From Flavivirga algicola (GTDB lineage: Bacteria; Bacteroidota; Bacteroidia; Flavobacteriales; Flavobacteriaceae): DNA of 64,000 bases. Below are positions 6,095-13,677 of the stretch, piece by piece. Below the pieces are notes generated by a model that worked only from the letters and a program-made list of their open reading frames with translations, made no database searches and had not been told where the DNA came from. The stretch spans positions 41,631-105,630 of the forward strand of contig NZ_JABBHF010000011.1 of the NCBI RefSeq assembly GCF_012910715.1, given 5' to 3'. The position numbers and the translations under genes were made by a program. Numbering within the stretch: the stretch's first letter is position 1; the number at the start of each line of letters is the position of its first letter.

Positions 6095-8731
6095 TTATCT
6101 CCACACGACTACTTGTTTAGAAACCTTTTTAAAAACATGATAAATATGAGATAACCTGGCTTTTAACAGTAGTTTTCTACCCTCAATATGCCTGGTATAA
6201 AACAACTTATTGCTTCCTAAATAAATACGCCAATATTTCCGAAATACTAATGCGTTTTCCTTTTTGTCTCCAAAAATTTCTGGAACAGAATAAAAATTCC
6301 CTGTATTTAAACGGCTTTTGAAAAAACTTGTTTTTACAATTAAATATCTTGGAGATTCAATCGGCTCTAAAATGTCGCTCAAAGCTTTAGAGAATAATGA
6401 ATTCTCTAAAGCATTCCCGCCTAATAAATCACATATAATGTCGCCATTACCAGTACGTCTTGACTCAATACTTATTGCATTTTTATTGGTTGTCATAAAA
6501 CCCAATTCATATAAAGAATCAAGTATTACGAGTCCCATCTTTTTTATTTTTTTATCGAGATATCCATACCTTATGTAAAGTGTAATCGCTTTATATAATT
6601 TATAACCAAAAGACACTAAAAAAGCTATCAAAAAAGTATATAAAAAATACTTAATACCCCGACTTAAAATAACATGAATACTTTTAAAAATGAACTCAAG
6701 ATAAAACAACAGCATAGCAAAAGATAATTCTGCCACAAAAAATCGTACTGCATCAAAATAATAGATCTGTTTCTGCTTTTTATAAGGGCGTTTATCTAAA
6801 TGAAAAAACTTGACTTCTTTTGTTAAACCTGTACCTTTCTCAATCGCATCACTCCATCTTTTTATAATATCGCTTCTATTAACAGAGCGCTCCAACGTTT
6901 GTACATTTAGAGCTTCAATATCTTCTTCTAAAATTTGTTCTGGGAATTGCAACCGTTCAAAACCATTTTCAATATATGCCTGGCTGCTATTTGAAACGCC
7001 AACGAAGGCTTCAAATCTTCGTCTTAAAATATCAACATCTCTACCACCATTAGTAACGGTGCTATCAATACATGCTAAATGCCAAATGTTTCCTGTTTTG
7101 TTTATTTGATCGGGATCCTTTCTAACAGCCCTTCCTCGCATTTGATTAGAGGACACAAACGAACCAACAAATGATGCTAAAATTAAACTATTTATCGATG
7201 GAGCATCCCAACCCTCTCCCAGTAAAGATTTTGTGCCAACCAAAATTTTAATATCGCCATTTTCAAAAAGTTCAGTAATAATATTTACAATCGTATTTTT
7301 TGTTTTCTTTTTAGGTGTTACTACTAAAAACGCATTATCTACTTGCAATGGGGTAAATGAAAAATTATTGCAATCTTCAATGAGGTCAAATGCCTTTAAA
7401 ATAGCGTTATGAATTAAAACCAAACTCCCAGAAACTACCGCTAATGTTTCTTTATTCGAAAAATACATTCTTAAATAATGAAAAATAGGAATAACACCTA
7501 TTTTATTAATGGTTTCGGTCTCCTCTTGCCCAACATTCAAAAACTCTTTTCTAATATAATCTGTTAACACGACACACCTTAAATCACTATGCAAACTTCT
7601 ATATTCTGAAGTAACAATACTTACAATACTATTGAGCTTACTTGGGCTGCTTGCTAAAGATTTATAAAGCAAATCTTCACCAACAAAATTCACTTTTCTC
7701 TTTTCAAATACGTTTATCTTTCTCAATGTTTTTTCTAACCTCAAGAGGTATGGTTCATTTTCTAACAATTGCCCCCTATCGTTAATCAATAAGTTTTGGA
7801 ATAAAATTTCTAACCATTCCAAATTTAAAACAGGAAACATTATGGTTTCCTTTTTATTAAAACCTAGTACTTCTAATTTATGCCTTTCAATTGCTACTCC
7901 ACATGCATTTAAAAAAATTAGAATGGCCGAAAAATATTCAGTATTGGAATAAAGCTCTTCTAAACAAGCCTCGGTTTCATTAAAAAATCGGTGTTGCTTT
8001 ATAAAAGAAATAAAAACGTCATCATTTAGCAACCCATCTTTAAAATCGGCAATTTTTCGCCTGTACTCAACAATAAAATTAATCTCTATATCTTCTGGTT
8101 TAGAAAAATAAACTAAATCCTGATGGGCGCATAAATCTGTCTCCCTTACCAAATCTGGTACTGCAATTTCATCATCTATTTCACCGCAAAGTGTAAAATA
8201 CTTCGAGACTTCTATTCTACTACTGTCATAAGGAGGTGTTGCCGTTAATGCTACAACAAAAAAAGAATTATTGTTTTTTAAATCAATTAAACAATTCCAC
8301 CATTCATTTTTAAGGTGATGTGCTTCATCTAAAACAAGTGTTTTAATCTGGCGTTCTTTAAAAAAAGCATAGTAACTACTTTTATCTTCAAATGTTTTAT
8401 AAAAGGCATGCAAAGATTGGTAGGTTACAAAGGTAATATCGCTTGGAGATTTTATATTAAAAGAATACGATTTATACGTTTCTTTTTTAGTAAAAAAAGA
8501 TTGTAATCTATCCTCCCATTGGTTCCTAATAGTAAGCGTTGGAGCAAGCACTAATGTTTTTTCACCTAGTCTTCTTAAAATTTCAATACCTAAAATTGTT
8601 TTTCCGGAACCAGGGGGCGCTATAACATGAAAATGGTCATCTGATATGTGATTATCAAAGTTTTTTAAAAGATTTGCCTGATAACTTCTCCATGGGAAAT
8701 TAAATTCTAAATGACCAAACGATTCACTCAA
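6095..8731 (-). CDS. DEAD/DEAH superfamily 2 helicase with probable membrane anchor
   Basis: An 878-residue SF2 helicase. Walker A PPGSGKT is at 39-45, motif II DEAH at 135-138, motif III TATPP at 163-167. The second RecA-like domain has GTKSLLGEGWDAP and arginine-finger motif QMRGRAVR near 530. Residues about 663-715 are strongly hydrophobic in two stretches (about 665-683 and 692-712), suggesting two membrane helices. About 165 C-terminal residues without a recognised domain follow. The start codon is TTG; an in-frame TAG lies three codons upstream and no ATG lies close downstream. The N-terminus FNFPWRSYQ before Walker A is normal for this family. It sits antisense between hemF and hemB, so it is probably an insertion in the haem cluster. 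Substrate (DNA or RNA) and role are unknown. Confidence 0.88.
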   Translation of the reverse strand: MSESFGHLEFNFPWRSYQANLLKNFDNHISDDHFHVIAPPGSGKTILGIEILRRLGEKTLVLAPTLTIRNQWEDRLQSFFTKKETYKSYSFNIKSPSDITFVTYQSLHAFYKTFEDKSSYYAFFKERQIKTLVLDEAHHLKNEWWNCLIDLKNNNSFFVVALTATPPYDSSRIEVSKYFTLCGEIDDEIAVPDLVRETDLCAHQDLVYFSKPEDIEINFIVEYRRKIADFKDGLLNDDVFISFIKQHRFFNETEACLEELYSNTEYFSAILIFLNACGVAIERHKLEVLGFNKKETIMFPVLNLEWLEILFQNLLINDRGQLLENEPYLLRLEKTLRKINVFEKRKVNFVGEDLLYKSLASSPSKLNSIVSIVTSEYRSLHSDLRCVVLTDYIRKEFLNVGQEETETINKIGVIPIFHYLRMYFSNKETLAVVSGSLVLIHNAILKAFDLIEDCNNFSFTPLQVDNAFLVVTPKKKTKNTIVNIITELFENGDIKILVGTKSLLGEGWDAPSINSLILASFVGSFVSSNQMRGRAVRKDPDQINKTGNIWHLACIDSTVTNGGRDVDILRRRFEAFVGVSNSSQAYIENGFERLQFPEQILEEDIEALNVQTLERSVNRSDIIKRWSDAIEKGTGLTKEVKFFHLDKRPYKKQKQIYYFDAVRFFVAELSFAMLLFYLEFIFKSIHVILSRGIKYFLYTFLIAFLVSFGYKLYKAITLYIRYGYLDKKIKKMGLVILDSLYELGFMTTNKNAISIESRRTGNGDIICDLLGGNALENSLFSKALSDILEPIESPRYLIVKTSFFKSRLNTGNFYSVPEIFGDKKENALVFRKYWRIYLGSNKLFYTRHIEGRKLLLKARLSHIYHVFKKVSKQVVVWR

Positions 8732-8752
8732 TAGAAACTAGGTTTTAATGAT

Positions 8753-8760
8753 TAACTTTG
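8753..8760 (+). promoter_or_regulatory. Bacteroidota -7 promoter box for hemB
   Basis: TAACTTTG matches the TAnnTTTG -7 consensus exactly, 45 bases before the hemB ATG. I see no clear -33 TTG at the expected distance. Confidence 0.5.
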
Positions 8761-8805
8761 CAATTGATAAAAATAACAATTATCAAGAATTTTTAGACGT
8801 AAACT

Positions 8806-9798
8806 ATGTATCCATTAAAAAGAAACAGAAGATTAAGAACCAATAAAGCCATTCGCTCTTTAGTTCGCGAAACTATTATTACTCCTAATGATTTTTTAGT
8901 GCCCTTATTTGTTGTTGAAGGCAAAGGGGTTAAAGACGAAATACCATCCATGCCTAACTATTTTCGCTACAGTTTGGATTTGCTTGAAGGCGAAGTAAAA
9001 GCATTATGGAAGTTGGGTTTGAAATCGGTATTACTTTTTGTAAAAGTTCCAGATAATTTAAAAGACAATAAAGGGACTGAAGCTTTAAATCCTAACGGAC
9101 TTATGCAACGTGCTATAAAAACCGTAAAAAATGTTTGTCCTGATATGTTGGTTATGACTGATGTAGCCTTAGATCCATATTCGGCTTATGGTCATGATGG
9201 TATTATTGAAAACGGACAAGTTTTAAATGATAAAACCGTAGACGTTTTAAGTGAAATGAGCATTTCCCATGCTCAAGCAGGTGCAAACTTTGTTGCTCCC
9301 AGCGATATGATGGATGGACGTATTCTATCTATTCGAGAAGCTTTAGAGGATGAAGGTTTCACCAATACAGGTATTATGAGCTATTCGGCAAAATACGCCT
9401 CGGCGTTTTACGGGCCATTTCGCGATGCGCTAGACTCTGCTCCAGTAGATCTAATTGATATCCCAAAAGACAAAAAAACCTATCAAATGGATTATGCGAA
9501 TCGTTTTGAAGCGATTAGAGAAACCGAAATGGATATTGATGAAGGAGCAGATATTGTCATGGTTAAGCCAGGCCTATGCTATTTAGATATTGTAAGAGAA
9601 ATCAAAAATGACGTGGACGTTCCTGTTGCTGTATATCAGGTTTCCGGCGAATATGCCATGTTAAAAGCTGCTGCCGAAAAAGGCTGGTTAGAGCATGATG
9701 CCGTAATGATGGAACAAATTACCGCTATTAAACGTGCAGGTGCAGATATTATAGCCTCCTACTTTGCTAAAGATGTGGTTAAAATTTTAAATACTTAA
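8806..9798 (+). CDS. hemB: Delta-aminolevulinic acid dehydratase (porphobilinogen synthase)
   Basis: A 330-residue enzyme that condenses two 5-aminolevulinate molecules to porphobilinogen. The two Schiff-base lysines are K196 in SYSAKYASAFYGPFR and K254 in MVKPG. The region that binds catalytic zinc in cysteine-type enzymes reads TDVALDPYSAYGHDG here, with no cysteines. It therefore belongs to the zinc-independent, aspartate-type class known from Pseudomonas, which is magnesium-stimulated. The substrate made here feeds HemC at the left edge. It has its own promoter-like box upstream because the helicase separates it from hemF. Confidence 0.97.
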   Translation: MYPLKRNRRLRTNKAIRSLVRETIITPNDFLVPLFVVEGKGVKDEIPSMPNYFRYSLDLLEGEVKALWKLGLKSVLLFVKVPDNLKDNKGTEALNPNGLMQRAIKTVKNVCPDMLVMTDVALDPYSAYGHDGIIENGQVLNDKTVDVLSEMSISHAQAGANFVAPSDMMDGRILSIREALEDEGFTNTGIMSYSAKYASAFYGPFRDALDSAPVDLIDIPKDKKTYQMDYANRFEAIRETEMDIDEGADIVMVKPGLCYLDIVREIKNDVDVPVAVYQVSGEYAMLKAAAEKGWLEHDAVMMEQITAIKRAGADIIASYFAKDVVKILNT

Positions 9799-9820
9799 AA
9801 ACGATGGGGCAAGAACATGG

Positions 9821-10090
9821 TTAAGGGTTATAACTTTTTTGCAATCCTCGTTGTTTTTCTCTTAAATATACCTTCTGGCTATGCCCACAAATACATTTGA
9901 TAGCTAAAGAGGCGTCTATTTTGCCCGTTTTCAAGACATTTTTTTGTCCAATAGAGCTCAATTCTGTGTCTCCAAAAGGGTTCTTAACAACAGTATGTAT
10001 TGAATAAATAAGAATATCAAATGTTTCATTACAGCCTTTCTTTTCACAAGAAACCTCTGCTAACTCATAGGATAGTTTTTCGGTTATCAT
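9821..10090 (-). CDS. Hypothetical 89-residue protein with cysteine pairs
   Basis: A small minus-strand gene, convergent with hemB and divergent from the CNNM gene. Cysteines occur as CEKKGC (residues 15-20) and CIC near residue 67, which could form a zinc-ribbon-like site, but this is weak. The protein is hydrophilic with no signal peptide or membrane helix. I do not recognise a family. The ATG start, and a divergent spacer of 113 bases before it that could hold promoters, support it being a real gene. Confidence 0.6.
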   Translation of the reverse strand: MITEKLSYELAEVSCEKKGCNETFDILIYSIHTVVKNPFGDTELSSIGQKNVLKTGKIDASLAIKCICGHSQKVYLREKQRGLQKSYNP

Positions 10091-10203
10091 AATTAATTTA
10101 GTTAGTTAAAAATTTTGAAAGAAAAAGCTTATGAAGAAAAGAGGCGTTAACTTACACAATATACAAAATAAATTTAACTATTTTAGCGGTAAATCAATTT
10201 TTA

Positions 10204-11289
10204 ATGAGTGCATTAATTTTTTGGGCCACAATTTCTATTTTCTTTTCTTTTTTATGCTCTATTCTTGAAGCTGTTTTGCTAACTGTTACGCCAACGTTTA
10301 TAAATGTTAAGAAACAAGAAGGCAAAGAATATGCTTTTACTCTAGAACGTTTAAAAAAAGACGTAGACAAACCTTTAATTGCCATACTTACTTTAAATAC
10401 TATTGCACATACACTAGGTGCGATGATGGTTGGGATTCAGGCAGAAAAACTGCCCTATAAAATAGAAATAGCAGGAATTAATACGGTGGGAGTTATTTCG
10501 GCTATTATGACTTTACTCATTTTAATTGCCTCGGAGATTGTTCCAAAAACCATTGGTGCTACGTATTGGAAAGGTTTGGCGAATTTCACTTCAAAAACGT
10601 TGACTATTTTAATGTTTCCTTTAAAATGGACAGGTATTTTATGGCTACTACAGCTCACCACCAAGCTTATTGGAGATAAAGGTCATGGAAGTGTATTAAG
10701 CCGCGAAGATTTTCATGCAATGACAGATATCGCTCAAGAAAAAGGTGTATTTCAAGAAAATGAAAGCAAAATCATTAAAAATTTATTGACTTTTAAAGAA
10801 GTTTTGGCAAAAGATGTGATGACGCCTAGAACTGTTATGCTGGCAGTAGATCAAAATACAACTGTTGAAGATTTTTTTAATAAAAACTTAAATCTTCGTT
10901 TTTCTAGAATCCCTATATACTCAAACGAACCAGATAATATAAAAGGATTAGTCCTTAAAGACGAAGTTTTTAAAGAAATGGCCCTTGGTCATGGAGATAA
11001 AAAACTCTCGGATTTAATACGGCATATTATTATTGTTAATCGTAATTTACCGATTCCAAACCTATTCGAACTATTGGTTGAAGGCAGAAACCATATGGCC
11101 TTGGTCGTTGACGAGTATGGCTCTGTAAGCGGATTAGTTACTATGGAAGATGTTATTGAAACACTTTTAGGCTTAGAAATTATGGACGAGAGTGATAATG
11201 TTTCAAATCTCCAGCACCTCGCACGCAAAAGTTGGGAGGCAAGAGCTAAAAAATTAGGTATTTTAGAGGATTCTAATCCAGAAAAATAA
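10204..11289 (+). CDS. CNNM/DUF21 domain transporter with CBS pair (hemolysin C/CorC family)
   Basis: A 361-residue membrane protein. Residues 1 to about 190 form the DUF21/CNNM transmembrane domain: hydrophobic ALIFWATISIFFSFLCSILEAVLL, then LIASEIVPKTIGATYW, a hallmark of the family. Residues about 205-325 carry two CBS motifs (DVMTPRTVMLAV, then MALVVDEYGSVSGLVTMEDVIETLLG). CNNM proteins act as or regulate Mg2+/Na+ efflux; the hemolysin label is historical. It lacks the extra C-terminal CorC_HlyC domain of longer members. The stop overlaps the start of the methyltransferase gene by one base, so the two are probably coupled. Confidence 0.92.
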   Translation: MSALIFWATISIFFSFLCSILEAVLLTVTPTFINVKKQEGKEYAFTLERLKKDVDKPLIAILTLNTIAHTLGAMMVGIQAEKLPYKIEIAGINTVGVISAIMTLLILIASEIVPKTIGATYWKGLANFTSKTLTILMFPLKWTGILWLLQLTTKLIGDKGHGSVLSREDFHAMTDIAQEKGVFQENESKIIKNLLTFKEVLAKDVMTPRTVMLAVDQNTTVEDFFNKNLNLRFSRIPIYSNEPDNIKGLVLKDEVFKEMALGHGDKKLSDLIRHIIIVNRNLPIPNLFELLVEGRNHMALVVDEYGSVSGLVTMEDVIETLLGLEIMDESDNVSNLQHLARKSWEARAKKLGILEDSNPEK

Positions 11290-11762
11290 TGGAAACCTGC
11301 ATCATTCAATCTCCTTTAGGTTTTACCAAGATACATGGAGATATTAATGGTATCTCTTCTATTAATGTTTTAAATTCTAAAGAAAAAATAACTGACATTA
11401 TTCCTTTAGAATTAGAAGACTGCGTACATCAGTTTAAAGAATATTTTGAAGGCAAACGCAAACAGTTCAATCTAAAATTAAATCCTCAGGGAACCGAGTT
11501 TCAAAAAAAAGTCTGGAAACAACTTGAACAAATTCCTTATGGCAAAACACTTTCTTATTTAGAACTATCTAAACAACTTGGAGACGTTAAGGCAATTCGT
11601 GCAGTAGCGAGTGCCAATGGGAAAAACCCACTTTGGATTATTGTTCCTTGTCATCGTGTTATTGGTAGTGATGGCAGTTTAACAGGTTATGCTGGTGGTT
11701 TACACCGTAAAAAATGGTTGCTAGAACATGAAAGCCCCTATAAGCAACAATCCCTTTTTTAG
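11289..11762 (+). CDS. ogt: Methylated-DNA--protein-cysteine methyltransferase
   Basis: A 157-residue DNA repair protein that transfers the methyl group from O6-methylguanine irreversibly to its own cysteine. The active site is IIVPCHRVIG with C121, followed by the recognition segment GSLTGYAGGLHRKKWLLEHE. The helix-turn-helix region FQKKVWKQLEQIPYGKTLSY is also typical. It lacks the Ada zinc-binding regulatory domain, so it is the stand-alone Ogt/MGMT type. ATG overlaps the preceding TAA. Confidence 0.96.
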   Translation: METCIIQSPLGFTKIHGDINGISSINVLNSKEKITDIIPLELEDCVHQFKEYFEGKRKQFNLKLNPQGTEFQKKVWKQLEQIPYGKTLSYLELSKQLGDVKAIRAVASANGKNPLWIIVPCHRVIGSDGSLTGYAGGLHRKKWLLEHESPYKQQSLF

Positions 11763-12285
11763 AATGTACAGAACACTTACTAAAATAATGAAACGTTTCA
11801 TGTCTGATAAACAGATATACAAATATGGATTTAACTTATCTCCTATGTATAGACGATCTACAGGGAAAGTTATTGAAGTAAGTAACAATTTGCATGATGT
11901 TAAGATAAAAATCCCCATCAGCTTTAAAAATAGAAATTTTGTAGGATCCATATTTGGTGGCAGTCTCTTTTCTGCCACAGACCCCATTTACATGATTCAA
12001 CTTATGAATATTTTAGGTGACAATTATATTGTTTGGGATAAAGAGGCTACTATAAAATACAAGCGTCCAGCCAAAGAAAATGTTTATACGGAATTTTCTT
12101 TTTCATTAGAAGAAATAAAAAATATTAAAACCCAAATTGCAAAAAAAGGGGAATTGAATGTGACCAAAACTACCCATATAGTAAACAAAGAAAATATAGT
12201 TATTGCAGAGGTGATTAAAACCATTTATGTAGCTGACAAAACATTTTATAAAGAAAAACGCAAGCTACGGGCAAATCAAAAATAA
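11728..12285 (+). CDS. DUF4442 (hotdog-fold, PaaI-like) protein
   Basis: A protein of up to 185 residues with the DUF4442 pattern: KIPISFKNRNFVGSIFGGSLFSATDPIYMIQLMNILG corresponds to the central hotdog helix, and DKEATIKYKRPAKENVYTEF follows. Related hotdog proteins are acyl-CoA thioesterases, but DUF4442 members have no proven substrate. The start is ambiguous. ATG 11728 overlaps the methyltransferase gene by 35 bases; ATG 11764 (residue 13, MYRTLTKIMKRFM) begins two bases after its stop and may be the true one. Confidence 0.85.
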   Translation: MKAPISNNPFFRMYRTLTKIMKRFMSDKQIYKYGFNLSPMYRRSTGKVIEVSNNLHDVKIKIPISFKNRNFVGSIFGGSLFSATDPIYMIQLMNILGDNYIVWDKEATIKYKRPAKENVYTEFSFSLEEIKNIKTQIAKKGELNVTKTTHIVNKENIVIAEVIKTIYVADKTFYKEKRKLRANQK

Positions 12286-12341
12286 CCCAGTTTTTATTCG
12301 TATAGAATTTCTTATCTTTAATTTCTACTAAAAAAGAACTT

Positions 12342-13502
12342 ATGAAATTCTTAAAAAAGCTTTTTAAATGGGTAGCTATTGTTATCGGTGTTATTGTTCT
12401 ATTACTTTATATCTTTGACTATAGCTATATTTTAAGAGGTGTTCGTATTGTTTACATGACTGGACATCAAACCGTTTTTATAGATGATTATCCTTACTTT
12501 GAAAATGATACTATTAAAAGTGGAAATAATTTTCAACCCTGGTCACTACATAAAAAATATAATAGCATTGAACCAACTGAAAAATTAACGAACATTAATA
12601 GTGAATTGGAAACCGTTGCTTATCTGATTATTAAAAATGATAGTATTTTTTACGAGTGGTATGCTCCTAATTATGGAAAAGAATCTAAGACAAATTCTTT
12701 TTCTGTAACAAAAAGTATTACGACCTCTATGCTCGGTAAAGCGATTATGGATGGTTATATTGAAAGTTTAGATCAATCTGTTACCGATTTTTATCCAGAA
12801 TATGGTGATATAAAAACAACCGTTGGTGATTTGGCCTCCATGGCCTCTGGTTTAAATTGGGTTGAGCATTATACCAGCCCTTTTTCACTAACAGCTAGAG
12901 CCAATTATGATGATAATTTAGCCGAAACCATTTTGAATCTTAAACAGGTTAAAGCACCAGGAAAAGAATTCGAGTACTTAAGTGGAAACACCCAATTATT
13001 AGGAATGATCATCCAAAAAGCTACAGGAAAAACTCTGGCCAATTACCTTTCGGAAAGTTTTTGGAAACCCATGGGCGCATCGCAAGATGCACTATGGCAG
13101 TTAGATGATGCAGAAAACAGATTAGCAAAAACGTTTTGTTGTATCTCCAGTAACTCCAGAGATTTTGCGCGCTTTGGTAAACTTTATAAAGATCACGGAA
13201 AATGGAATGGCAAACAAATTTTAGATTCTACATTTGTAGCAAAATCAGTGTCACCCCGTTTTGCAGATAGCCCAGAATACGGTTACGGATGGTGGTTAAA
13301 AAAAATGAAAGACAAAAGCTTCTTTTTAATGCGAGGGCATCACAGTCAATATATCATTGTAGAACCAAATGATAATGTCATTATTGTAAGGCTAGGGCAC
13401 CATACCTCAGCCGATGAGGGTAAAAAACCTTTTACCATAGATACTGATATTTATATTGAGGAAGCTTATAAAATGCTAAACTCCTATAAAAACAAACCAT
13501 AA
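12342..13502 (+). CDS. Membrane-anchored serine hydrolase (class C beta-lactamase/EstB family)
   Basis: A 386-residue hydrolase with an N-terminal signal anchor (about residues 10-30, VAIVIGVIVLLLYIF). The catalytic SxxK is S121-V-T-K124 in FSVTKSITTSML. The tyrosine motif is YLSGN at 212-216, and a late GHHSQYIIV stands where the third motif usually lies. This arrangement resembles 6-aminohexanoate-dimer hydrolase/EstB-type enzymes more than resistance beta-lactamases. The substrate is unknown. It is transcribed alone; a TATCTTTA promoter-like box lies about 25 bases upstream of the ATG. Confidence 0.92.
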   Translation: MKFLKKLFKWVAIVIGVIVLLLYIFDYSYILRGVRIVYMTGHQTVFIDDYPYFENDTIKSGNNFQPWSLHKKYNSIEPTEKLTNINSELETVAYLIIKNDSIFYEWYAPNYGKESKTNSFSVTKSITTSMLGKAIMDGYIESLDQSVTDFYPEYGDIKTTVGDLASMASGLNWVEHYTSPFSLTARANYDDNLAETILNLKQVKAPGKEFEYLSGNTQLLGMIIQKATGKTLANYLSESFWKPMGASQDALWQLDDAENRLAKTFCCISSNSRDFARFGKLYKDHGKWNGKQILDSTFVAKSVSPRFADSPEYGYGWWLKKMKDKSFFLMRGHHSQYIIVEPNDNVIIVRLGHHTSADEGKKPFTIDTDIYIEEAYKMLNSYKNKP

Positions 13503-13654
13503 AAGGAGGTCTAAAAAGCGCCATTCAGAATAAAGCGAAAAACCTCTTCAAATTTAGACACATTTGCAGAGGTTTTTCGAACTTTAGTTTATGCTGAGCG
13601 TGGTCTAAGCAATCGAAATGATAACTTATAGACTTTTTAGACACTCTCCTTTTA
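13501..13654. repeat. Intergenic element with inverted termini (MITE- or terminator-like), copy A
   Basis: It starts AAAAGGAGGTCTAAAAAG (13501-13518) and ends CTTTTTAGACACTCTCCTTT (13633-13652). The two are inverted copies apart from a three-base indel. Inside is a second perfect stem, AAAAACCTCT / AGAGGTTTTT (about 13539-13576), and a TGAGCGTGGTCTAAGCAATCG motif. An element with the same termini and a different core occurs at 52482-52620. It fills the space between the convergent serine hydrolase and T9SS genes, so it may also terminate transcription in both directions. Confidence 0.65.
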
Positions 13655-13677
13655 TTTGATATCTATCTATTTAATAT

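Noticed and set aside
12342..13502. Beta-lactamase resistance gene
   Set aside because: The SxxK hydrolase with a signal anchor and a YLSGN motif fits the EstB/6-aminohexanoate hydrolase type, not a resistance enzyme.
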